Of a stretch of DNA of 24,021 nt, positions 8,963 through 14,955 are shown one piece after another; position 1 is the stretch's first letter; every line of letters begins with the position of its first letter. Source of the stretch: Thiodiazotropha sp037384445 (GTDB taxonomy: Bacteria; Pseudomonadota; Gammaproteobacteria; Chromatiales; Chromatiaceae); assembly GCA_037384445.1 (NCBI GenBank), contig JARRNY010000025.1, forward strand, positions 1 through 24,021. Reading direction: 5' to 3'. The notes under the pieces were generated by a model. The model was not told where the DNA came from, searched no databases, and saw nothing but the letters and a program-made list of their open reading frames with translations. A program made the position numbers and the translations under genes.

Positions 8963-9949
8963 CTAAATCTGTGGGTTGGTAGCTGCATATTGTGCCAGAT
9001 CGTGAGCTCCCAGCAGAAACACACCATCCCCACCCCGCTCGAACTCTAGCCAGACAAATGGGAGCTCAGGATAGGCCTCTTGTAGTAATTGTGCGCTGTT
9101 TCCCACTTCGACAATCAACACACCCTCGGGGGTCAGATAGTCGGATGCCTGTACGAGAATCCTGTTGACGATCGCAAGTCCATCCTCTTCTGCTTCCAGC
9201 GCCAATGCGGGTTCGTGACGGTATTCCAGTGGCAGAGTCGCCATCTCTTCTCGTCCCACATAGGGCGGATTGGACAGAATTAGATCGTATCGCGCGGAAG
9301 AAATCGAAGAAAAAAGATCAGACTGAATACACTCCACCCGCCCCTCTAGCCCGTGTAACCGAACATTTTCATGGCAAATAGTTAGCGCTTCAGGGGAGAT
9401 GTCGACCAGATCGACGCGACATTCAGGATTATGGACCGCTGTCGCAATCCCGATGCAGCCACTGCCACAACAGAGATCGAGAACGCGATCGAGTGACTGA
9501 GAATCGAGCCAAGGGGTGAAACCCTGCTCAATCAGCTCGGCAATCGGGGATCGGGGTATAAGGACATGGGGACTGACACAGAATCGGAGTCCGGCAAACC
9601 AAGCCTCGCCTGTCAGATAGGGCAGAGGTATACGCTCATCGATTCTCCGGCTGATCAGCTGTAGTACCTGTTCGCGCTCCTCCTCAGTAACATGGCACTG
9701 CAACCAGCTCGTATGCAGATCCAAAGGCAAGTGCAGGGCATGGAGAACCAGCGCCGCTGCCTCATCGACCGCATTGTCCGTGCCATGGCCAAAGTGCAGG
9801 CCAGCCTGGCTGAATCGGCTCGCGCCCCAGCGGATGAGGTCAGCTATGGTGGTGAGAGATAGCACAAATGGAGGACCAAAGAGGAAAGCGGCTAATGATA
9901 ACTCATTCGCCGGGGTAGTCCTATAGACCCTCTCAAGCCGTGCTACCAC
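8963..9949 (-). CDS. prmB: Ribosomal protein L3 glutamine N5-methyltransferase PrmB
   Basis: SAM-dependent methyltransferase of the HemK/PrmB group that modifies a glutamine of 50S ribosomal protein L3. Visible are the SAM-binding motif I (LDLCCGSGCIGIA, 157–169), the catalytic NPPY (227–230) that contacts the glutamine amide, and the PrmB-specific segments FGHGTDNA, IPRSPIAELI, LEYRHEPALAL and WLEFERGGDGVF. The open frame begins at GTG 9949, immediately after an in-frame stop (328 residues). Homology to PrmB starts only at LTTIADLIRW (residue 32), so a second GTG at 9865 (300 residues) fits the family length better. Neither start has a good ribosome site. It lies 56 bases after iscR, with a 10-bp hairpin between them. 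Confidence 0.92.
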   Translation of the reverse strand: MVARLERVYRTTPANELSLAAFLFGPPFVLSLTTIADLIRWGASRFSQAGLHFGHGTDNAVDEAAALVLHALHLPLDLHTSWLQCHVTEEEREQVLQLISRRIDERIPLPYLTGEAWFAGLRFCVSPHVLIPRSPIAELIEQGFTPWLDSQSLDRVLDLCCGSGCIGIATAVHNPECRVDLVDISPEALTICHENVRLHGLEGRVECIQSDLFSSISSARYDLILSNPPYVGREEMATLPLEYRHEPALALEAEEDGLAIVNRILVQASDYLTPEGVLIVEVGNSAQLLQEAYPELPFVWLEFERGGDGVFLLGAHDLAQYAATNPQI

Positions 9950-9955
9950 TCATGA

Positions 9956-9987
9956 CCAGTGTCAGCGAGCAGTCTCACTGACACTGG
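9956..9987 (-). repeat. 10-bp perfect hairpin between iscR and prmB
   Basis: The arms CCAGTGTCAG (9956–9965) and CTGACACTGG (9978–9987) pair perfectly around a 12-base loop. The element lies between the iscR stop and the prmB start, ending 6 bases before the upstream candidate GTG of prmB. No U-tract follows on the minus strand, so it is not a standard intrinsic terminator; a processing or partial-termination site separating iscR from prmB is plausible. Confidence 0.6.
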
Positions 9988-10005
9988 CCCAATTCTCAGA
10001 TCACA

Positions 10006-10473
10006 TCAGGCTGCCTGTGAGTCCGCATTGGCAACCACGTTGAGCGATGGCTCTTCGCCATCCTTCTTTCCCAGGTTGCGTCTGACCAGATCACCCAGGG
10101 AGATATTCGCTAAGAAGTTGAAAATCTCGCTGCTCAGATCGTCCCACAGGGTGTGGGTCAAACAACGAGCGCCGCCACTGCAGTTCTGGCGTCCGCCACA
10201 GCGTGTGAATTCAACCCACTCGTCCACTGCGCAGATGATATTGGCGATGGAAATCTCATCTGAGCTCTTGCCCAGATAGTAGCCGCCACCAGGTCCCCTG
10301 ACACCACGCACCAGCTCTTTTGATCTCAGGGCGGCGAACAGTTGCTCCAAGTAGGAGAGCGAAATCCCCTGATTCTCAGAAATCTCTGCCAGTGTAACGG
10401 GGCCATTCTTACCGTTGATCGCCAAATCAAGCATTGCGGTAACGGCATATCGGCCTTTAGTTGAAAGTCTCAT
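10006..10473 (-). CDS. iscR: Rrf2-family iron-sulfur regulator IscR
   Basis: [2Fe-2S]-binding transcription factor that senses Fe-S cluster status and controls cluster-assembly genes. The 155 residues show the Rrf2 winged-helix N-terminus (MRLSTKGRYAVTAMLDLA) and the recognition-helix region ISLSYLEQLFAALR. The IscR-specific cluster site is Cys92, Cys98, Cys104 with His107 (positions identical to E. coli IscR), followed by LTHTLWDDLS. The start ATG at 10473 has a GGAGAA ribosome site. Upstream is a promoter overlapping a type 1 IscR-like operator, so negative autoregulation is expected. The usual downstream iscS/iscU/iscA genes are absent; prmB follows instead, so either the isc genes lie elsewhere or this is a second, orphan IscR. 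Confidence 0.95.
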   Translation of the reverse strand: MRLSTKGRYAVTAMLDLAINGKNGPVTLAEISENQGISLSYLEQLFAALRSKELVRGVRGPGGGYYLGKSSDEISIANIICAVDEWVEFTRCGGRQNCSGGARCLTHTLWDDLSSEIFNFLANISLGDLVRRNLGKKDGEEPSLNVVANADSQAA

Positions 10474-10526
10474 TGCGGCTTCTCCAATGGTAAAAAAGTT
10501 AATTCCTACTAAATCACTTGGTAATC

Positions 10527-10555
10527 AGACTAGAGTAACTTAGTATTTTAGTCAA
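10527..10555 (-). promoter_or_regulatory. Candidate iscR sigma-70 promoter
   Basis: On the minus strand TTGACT (10550–10555) is separated by exactly 17 bases from TAGTCT (10527–10532), with an AT-rich surround. The -35 is 5 of 6 to consensus and the -10 is weak. The promoter lies about 55 bases upstream of the iscR start. Confidence 0.6.
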
Positions 10556-10559
10556 CTTT
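10535..10559 (-). promoter_or_regulatory. Candidate type 1 IscR operator
   Basis: Reading the minus strand from 10559 to 10535, 20 of 25 positions fit the published E. coli type 1 IscR consensus as I recall it (ATASYYGACTRWWWYAGTC then RRSTAT). The site overlaps the -35 element of the candidate iscR promoter, the expected position for autorepression by [2Fe-2S]-IscR. Confidence 0.6.
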
Positions 10560-10630
10560 TTAACCAAAAAAATTCCACAATTCAGGGTAATTCGCTACAT
10601 TTTCCTGTTATTTCAATGGGTTCTAACAAT

Positions 10631-11764
10631 CTAGCCACGTCTGTAAGGCGAACTCAATGCCAGATTATTACGATAATCCTCGATTGCAGGGCGCTCCCGC
10701 CGGAGAAAGTCACCGATAGCAGCACGAAATTGGTGGTCTCCTATCCAATGGTTAGAGTGCGTTAGCGTCGGCAAAAAACCCCGCCAGATTTTGTGTTCCC
10801 CCTGTGCACCCGGTTCGAAGCGCTGTAGTCCCTGCTCTATTGCGTAGGAGATGCCTTGGTAATAACAGGTTTCAAAATGGAGGCTGTCCAACTCGCTCAC
10901 ACCTCCCCAGTGGCGGCCATAGAGAACAGTGTCACTACGATAGAGCAATGCCCCGGCCAGGCAGTCACGCCCTTGATAAGCAAGGATCAGTATCACCTGA
11001 TCGCCGAGTGTGCTCCCAATCTCTTGAAAGAAATCGACATTGAGGGTCGGCAGACTGAATCGCTCCTCAAAGGTTTTGACATAGAAAGCAGTAAAAATCT
11101 GCCACTCCCGATCAGTCGCCTGCGAGCCGGGCAAGACCTGAAACTCTACCCCCTGCTCTGCCACCTTGCGACGCTCACGGCGAATATTTTTACGTCGCTT
11201 GGCCGTCAACCGATCGAGAAATTCATCGAACTCTTCATAATTGTGATTAGTCCAGTGAAACTGCACACCCAAACGCTCCATCATTCCCAGGTCCTTGAGT
11301 TCCTCTGATTCCTCTGAGGGAGTAAACAACCAATGCATGGAGGAACATTGGTTTTCCCGAACCCACTCCAGCGTGGCTGAAACCAAAGCACTTACAGCCT
11401 CTCCCCTCTCAATAGCGGGATCGATAAGTAACCTTTCACAAGTCGCCGGTGTATAGGGCATAGCCGAAACGAGTTTGGGATAATAGGCGAGCCCGCTGCG
11501 TTGATAGGCATCCGCCCAGGCGTGATCGAAGACAAACTCTCCATAAGAGTTGGTTTTTACATAGAGGGGCGACAAACCCACTATCCGGCCATCTTCATAC
11601 AGCACCAGATGGTTCGGCTCCCACCCATAGCGCTGCCCGACACAACCATGACGTTCGAGTGCCGCATGAAAGGCATGTTTGAGAAACGGATTGTTATCCC
11701 GTACCAGACGGTCCCACGCCAGAGGATCGATCTCTTCAATCGAACGAATAAAACGCACCTGCAT
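10631..11764 (-). CDS. DUF482 / FemAB-like GNAT-fold protein
   Basis: A 377-residue protein that I place in the DUF482 (peptidogalycan biosynthesis protein, PF04339) family, a group with two GNAT-like folds related to FemAB acyltransferases. Family-typical segments are NPFLKHAFHAALE, the AWADAYQRSGLAYYPKLVSAMPYTP stretch (about 82–106), LTAKRRKNIRRERRKV and WGGVSELDSLHFETCYYQGISYAIE. There is no signal peptide or membrane span. The biochemical substrate of the family is not established to my knowledge; an aminoacyl- or acetyl-transfer role is inferred from fold. The start ATG at 11764 is unambiguous, although the nearest GGAG is rather far. It is on the same strand as its neighbours, with 174 bases between it and the antiporter gene. 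Confidence 0.85.
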   Translation of the reverse strand: MQVRFIRSIEEIDPLAWDRLVRDNNPFLKHAFHAALERHGCVGQRYGWEPNHLVLYEDGRIVGLSPLYVKTNSYGEFVFDHAWADAYQRSGLAYYPKLVSAMPYTPATCERLLIDPAIERGEAVSALVSATLEWVRENQCSSMHWLFTPSEESEELKDLGMMERLGVQFHWTNHNYEEFDEFLDRLTAKRRKNIRRERRKVAEQGVEFQVLPGSQATDREWQIFTAFYVKTFEERFSLPTLNVDFFQEIGSTLGDQVILILAYQGRDCLAGALLYRSDTVLYGRHWGGVSELDSLHFETCYYQGISYAIEQGLQRFEPGAQGEHKIWRGFLPTLTHSNHWIGDHQFRAAIGDFLRRERPAIEDYRNNLALSSPYRRG

Positions 11765-11938
11765 CTGGATAACGCCTCTCCATTTCTGATACCTGCAAAC
11801 TAGTCTAATGGAGTGAGGGGATAAACCGACAGTTAACGCGGCAAATACTCTTTCGGGAACAGCGACTACATCAACCTGACAAGCGCTGGAAAACTCATGT
11901 AATTCACCATACAGGCGCAGACCGCAACCTAGGGTCTC

Positions 11939-13186
11939 CTAGCGTGCCACCGGCTTTTCAGATTCATGGAAATCAGACGAGGTTTCCATTCCTGCACCGT
12001 AATGCGCATAGAACCACTTAAGAGCAAGTGGAGCCATCAGGGTAGTGAACGCGATAACGATTACCATGCCAGCATAGACCTCCATGTTGAAAATCCCTGT
12101 AGAGCGACCCAATTCGGCGAAGATCAAACCCACCTCCCCACGCGGGATCATCGCGATTCCTACTGCCACCCGCTGCAGCAGTGTTGCTTGAATCAACAGA
12201 GCACCGGCGAATTTGGCGAGCACCGCAATGAGGAAAAAACTGAGCGCAAAGGTCCAGATGAAAGGAGATGACCAATCGATATCGCGCAAACTCAGAGAGA
12301 GTCCGACAGTCACGAAAAAGATCGGGCTGAAGATATAGACGATTGGATTCATCTGCACCTCGATGCGACCTGCGAATTTCCTGTCCGTGTGTAACGCCAC
12401 CCCGAACGGCAGAAAGAAGCGGCGGGAGAGGGCCAAACCGGCTGCAAAACCTCCCAATAACTCAGGCGCCCCTACGACATGGGCCAGCCAGGCGAAAAAC
12501 AACACCAGTGAGATGATCATGATCGGGATCAGGCCAGGCATATCGGAATAGTTGTCGAAACGCCGAATTAACAGTGAGATTAATTTGGCTGCGATCGGCG
12601 CCAACAGAAAAAACAGCATGATAAAGATCAGTACCTTACTGAGATTGACTACGCTGACACCCCCGCTGAGAGAAAAGTCGTACAGTATCGCCAACAGAAT
12701 GACACCCATCACATCATCCAGAACTGCCGCCCCCAGCACCACCTCGCCTTCCCGCTCATGCTGCCGGCCGAGATCAGAAAGGACACGGATAGTGATGCCG
12801 ATACTGGTGGCAGTGAGGGTTCCACCCACAAACAGCGCAACCAGACCGCTGAGGCCAAATACCCAATACCCGAGCGCAAAACCACTTAAAAGAGGCATCA
12901 AGAAACCACCAAGGGCAACGATCAGCGACTGTCGGCCAGCGTTGATCAAGCGTCGGATATCGGTCTCGATGCCAACTTTGAACAGCAGCAGAATAATTCC
13001 GACCTCTGCCAACAGTTGTATGGTCATGGTCGGCTCTATCCAACCCAACAGGCTGGGACCCAAGAGGATACCGGCGAAGAGCTCGCCGATGACGGAGGGA
13101 GCATGAAAGTGTACTGCAAGCTCCGCCAATAACCGGGAAACTACTAGAATTAGCAGAAGATTGAGAAAGAAGGTAGGTGTATCCAC
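11939..13186 (-). CDS. CPA2-family cation/proton antiporter (Kef-type membrane domain only)
   Basis: Integral membrane monovalent cation:H+ antiporter of the CPA2 family (Na_H_Exchanger domain), 415 residues with about 12 hydrophobic spans. Family signatures are VIGELFAGILLGPSLLGWI (32–50) and LLLFKVGIETD. The core ion-binding region is LGAAVLDDVMGVILLAI, with the Asp-Asp pair typical of the electrogenic or K+/Na+ exchangers, and there is IPRGEVGLIFAELG. Unlike KefB/KefC (about 600 residues) it ends soon after the last membrane span with a short hydrophilic tail and has no RCK/TrkA-N domain, so nucleotide or glutathione gating is not expected. The GTG start at 13186 has no strong ribosome site. 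Substrate ion cannot be told from sequence. Confidence 0.9.
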   Translation of the reverse strand: MDTPTFFLNLLLILVVSRLLAELAVHFHAPSVIGELFAGILLGPSLLGWIEPTMTIQLLAEVGIILLLFKVGIETDIRRLINAGRQSLIVALGGFLMPLLSGFALGYWVFGLSGLVALFVGGTLTATSIGITIRVLSDLGRQHEREGEVVLGAAVLDDVMGVILLAILYDFSLSGGVSVVNLSKVLIFIMLFFLLAPIAAKLISLLIRRFDNYSDMPGLIPIMIISLVLFFAWLAHVVGAPELLGGFAAGLALSRRFFLPFGVALHTDRKFAGRIEVQMNPIVYIFSPIFFVTVGLSLSLRDIDWSSPFIWTFALSFFLIAVLAKFAGALLIQATLLQRVAVGIAMIPRGEVGLIFAELGRSTGIFNMEVYAGMVIVIAFTTLMAPLALKWFYAHYGAGMETSSDFHESEKPVAR

Positions 13187-13356
13187 AGCCGCCCGCGACC
13201 TCTTTGCCAGGGAAATCAGACCCTTGCCGCAGCAGACATGAGGATCATCATGCCCAATACTGTGTTCTTTCCAATGATACGATATTCGAAATGCAAATGA
13301 TTTGACGCGGGACAGTCGGAATGTGGATTGCTGAGATCCGGGAAAACAGGCGTTTA

Positions 13357-13378
13357 CTGACTAACCAGCAGTTATCAG
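13357..13378 (-). terminator. Weak terminator candidate after tRNA-Leu
   Basis: On the minus strand, 22 bases beyond the tRNA-Leu CCA end, an 8-bp stem with one bulged base (CTGATAAC / GTTAGTCAG) encloses a 5-base loop. A TGTTTT stretch lies about 11 bases further on, so the U-tract is displaced. It is the only candidate for ending the tRNA-Cys/tRNA-Leu transcript before the antiporter gene. Confidence 0.3.
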
Positions 13379-13399
13379 GGGGTGCGAGAAGGGGCTGGA

Positions 13400-13486
13400 T
13401 GGTGCCCGGGGCCGGAATCGAACCGGCACGACCCAAAGGTCGAGAGATTTTAAGTCTCTTGCGTCTACCAGTTTCGCCACCCGGGC
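13400..13486 (-). tRNA. tRNA-Leu (anticodon TAA)
   Basis: An 87-base class II tRNA including an encoded CCA (13400–13402). The 7-bp acceptor stem GCCCGGG/CCCGGGC is perfect, and a long variable arm distinguishes Leu. The T-arm is GGTTCGATTCC, and the anticodon loop CTTAAAA gives TAA. It is the third of three tRNA genes, equivalent in position to leuZ after pgsA in E. coli. Confidence 0.97.
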
Positions 13487-13520
13487 TGGGGTCGCGGAAA
13501 AGCTGATGTGGAGGGTGTGA

Positions 13521-13594
13521 TGGAGGCTGAGCCCGGAATCGAACCGAGGTCCACGGCTTTGCAGGCCGCTGCATAACCACTCTGCCACTCAGCC
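13521..13594 (-). tRNA. tRNA-Cys (anticodon GCA)
   Basis: A 74-base tRNA with encoded CCA (13521–13523) and discriminator U as expected for tRNA-Cys. The acceptor stem is GGCTGAG/CTCAGCC, and the anticodon loop CTGCAAA gives GCA. It is 34 bases upstream of tRNA-Leu with no terminator between, so they are probably one transcript. Confidence 0.97.
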
Positions 13595-13606
13595 ATTAGG
13601 GTGCGG

Positions 13607-13612
13607 ATTCTA
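13607..13612 (-). promoter_or_regulatory. Candidate -10 element for the tRNA-Cys/tRNA-Leu unit
   Basis: TAGAAT on the minus strand lies 12 bases before tRNA-Cys and is followed by a C-rich discriminator (CCGCACCC), a feature of stringently controlled stable-RNA promoters. It lies downstream of the tRNA-Gly terminator. The matching -35 region is poor (TTCGTT at 17 bases). Confidence 0.4.
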
Positions 13613-13644
13613 CCACCAAAACGAGGTGAAACGAATCTCGATAC

Positions 13645-13671
13645 AAAAAAGCCCCGGGGTACCCGAGGCTT
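13645..13671 (-). terminator. Intrinsic terminator between tRNA-Gly and tRNA-Cys
   Basis: On the minus strand a stem AGCC-T-CGGG / CCCG-G-GGCT (9 bp with one wobble, 3-base loop) is directly followed by six T residues. This is a textbook rho-independent terminator lying 8 bases after the tRNA-Gly 3' end. It would separate tRNA-Gly from the two downstream tRNA genes. Confidence 0.85.
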
Positions 13672-13678
13672 TTAAAAT

Positions 13679-13754
13679 TGGAGCGGGAAACGAGATTCGA
13701 ACTCGCGACCCCAACCTTGGCAAGGTTGTGCTCTACCAGCTGAGCTATTCCCGC
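13679..13754 (-). tRNA. tRNA-Gly (anticodon GCC)
   Basis: A 76-base tRNA with encoded CCA (13679–13681), discriminator U, and acceptor stem GCGGGAA/TTCCCGC. The D-arm is AGCTCAGCTGGTAGAGC, the anticodon loop TTGCCAA gives GCC, and the T-arm is GAGTTCGAATCTC. It is the first of the Gly-Cys-Leu trio downstream of pgsA. Confidence 0.97.
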
Positions 13755-13772
13755 ACTGCTTAGGAAGGGCGT

Positions 13773-13800
13773 ATTTTAGCGGCAGTTCATAAACTGTCAA
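13773..13800 (-). promoter_or_regulatory. tRNA-Gly promoter with stable-RNA discriminator
   Basis: On the minus strand a perfect TTGACA (13795–13800), a 16-base spacer and TAAAAT (13773–13778, 5 of 6) are followed by a C-rich discriminator ACGCCC. Transcription should start near 13766, about a dozen bases before the mature tRNA-Gly 5' end. A strong -35 plus a GC-rich discriminator is the usual design of ppGpp-controlled tRNA promoters. Confidence 0.75.
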
Positions 13801-13824
13801 CTCCCAATAACAAGCTCAACACAA

Positions 13825-14262
13825 TTAGTAGCGCGGGTACTGGGTGTAAGGTAGCGTAATCACCAAGGCCCCATCCTCCACAGAGCGATCCATAGCCTCA
13901 ACATCCGCGTTTGGAGGGAGCGGAAAACGGCGTCGCATATTCAAAGAGCTGGAGGAAAATTGATAGCTGCCCCTATCGCTGTGCCGCTCGATCCGATGCG
14001 ATTCCTGATTCTGCACAACCAGTGACCTGTGTTGCACACTGACCTGGATCGCTTCAGGGTCCATACCTTGCATCTCTATCCGGAGATGATATCCGTTCTC
14101 GTCACGATAGCGTTTGAAGCGCATCCCTTGCTGTATCGAAAACCGATTTGGCGCAGAGCTATAGCCGGAGTTGCGCTCATACCCTGTAGCAGGCGGCTGC
14201 GCCAAGGCGAGACCGCTGATGGCCATGAGACAAAGCACGCTGATCAATGGGATGGATTTCAT
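13825..14262 (-). CDS. Exported small heat-shock (Hsp20/alpha-crystallin) family protein
   Basis: A small heat-shock-type protein carrying a signal peptide. From the ATG at 14262 it has 145 residues. The first about 21 (MKSIPLISVLCLMAISGLALA, then QPP) form a classical Sec signal peptide with an ALA-Q cleavage site, so the mature protein should be periplasmic. The mature part carries an alpha-crystallin domain: YHLRIEMQGMDPEAIQVSV near the start, SLVVQNQ, and the late FPLPPNADVEAMDRSVEDGALVITLPY block. The start choice is decided by a very strong AAGGAGGAGG ribosome site 6 bases ahead; the in-frame ATG at 14283 would place that site inside the coding region. It lies between pgsA and tRNA-Gly. 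Most Hsp20 proteins are cytosolic, so export is unusual; its clients are unknown. Confidence 0.85.
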   Translation of the reverse strand: MKSIPLISVLCLMAISGLALAQPPATGYERNSGYSSAPNRFSIQQGMRFKRYRDENGYHLRIEMQGMDPEAIQVSVQHRSLVVQNQESHRIERHSDRGSYQFSSSSLNMRRRFPLPPNADVEAMDRSVEDGALVITLPYTQYPRY

Positions 14263-14357
14263 GCCTAACCTCCTCCTTATCATTATGTATAGGAATTTTA
14301 GCTCAGGCTGGCCTGCCCGCTCGATTCCGGATGAAACGGATGGAGGGACAACAAGGG

Positions 14358-14945
14358 CTATTCGTCGTGTTCCAGTTCCGGGCTTTGTCTGCGCTCACCC
14401 AGAAGGCTGGGCCAGGCGGCTCGGAGATAGAGCACCATGGACCAGAGGGTCAATACAGCCGCCACATAGAGCAGCACGAAACCGACTGTGAAGATAGGGA
14501 TGCCCACAATCGGTTCGCTATAAATCAACAACAGGATGGCAACCATCTGCACCGCTGTCTTGAACTTTCCAATCACCGACACCGCGACTTCTGCACGAGC
14601 GCCCAGTTCCGCCATCCACTCCCGCAGGGCCGAGATGGTGATCTCACGACCAATGATAACGGCCGCAGGGATTGCCAATGCCGGGGTCGGATCGGCCTGA
14701 ACCAGCAGCAACAGGGCCACCGCCACCATCAATTTGTCGGCGACGGGGTCGAGAAAGGAGCCAAAGGGCGAGACCTGTCCCCAACGCCGGGCGAGATAAC
14801 CGTCAAACCAGTCGGTCACTGCGGCAATGGCAAAGACCAGGGCGCAGGAGACGCGAGCCCACTCCACCGGGAGGTAGAACAACAGCACGAACACGGGGAT
14901 CAGCACGATCCTGAGCAGTGTCAGTATGTTGGGGATATTCCACAT
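14358..14945 (-). CDS. pgsA: CDP-diacylglycerol–glycerol-3-phosphate 3-phosphatidyltransferase
   Basis: Membrane enzyme making phosphatidylglycerol phosphate from CDP-diacylglycerol and glycerol-3-phosphate, the committed step to phosphatidylglycerol and cardiolipin. It has 195 residues with about six hydrophobic segments. The complete CDP-alcohol phosphotransferase signature is D48-G49-x2-A52-R53-x8-G62-x3-D66-x3-D70. The N-terminus NIPNILTLLRIVLIPVFV is typical of PgsA. It begins 10 bases after the uvrC stop, so it is likely co-transcribed with uvrC, as in E. coli. Confidence 0.96.
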   Translation of the reverse strand: MWNIPNILTLLRIVLIPVFVLLFYLPVEWARVSCALVFAIAAVTDWFDGYLARRWGQVSPFGSFLDPVADKLMVAVALLLLVQADPTPALAIPAAVIIGREITISALREWMAELGARAEVAVSVIGKFKTAVQMVAILLLIYSEPIVGIPIFTVGFVLLYVAAVLTLWSMVLYLRAAWPSLLGERRQSPELEHDE

Positions 14946-14955
14946 GGTCAGTCAT

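Noticed and set aside
13248..13580. 110-codon minus-strand frame across the tRNA-Leu and tRNA-Cys genes
   Set aside because: It runs through two well-formed tRNA genes and cannot be a real coding region.
14263..14283. Upstream ATG of the exported Hsp20 gene
   Set aside because: The AAGGAGGAGG ribosome site would lie inside the coding region and the signal peptide would be preceded by an arginine-rich tail; the ATG at 14262 fits better.
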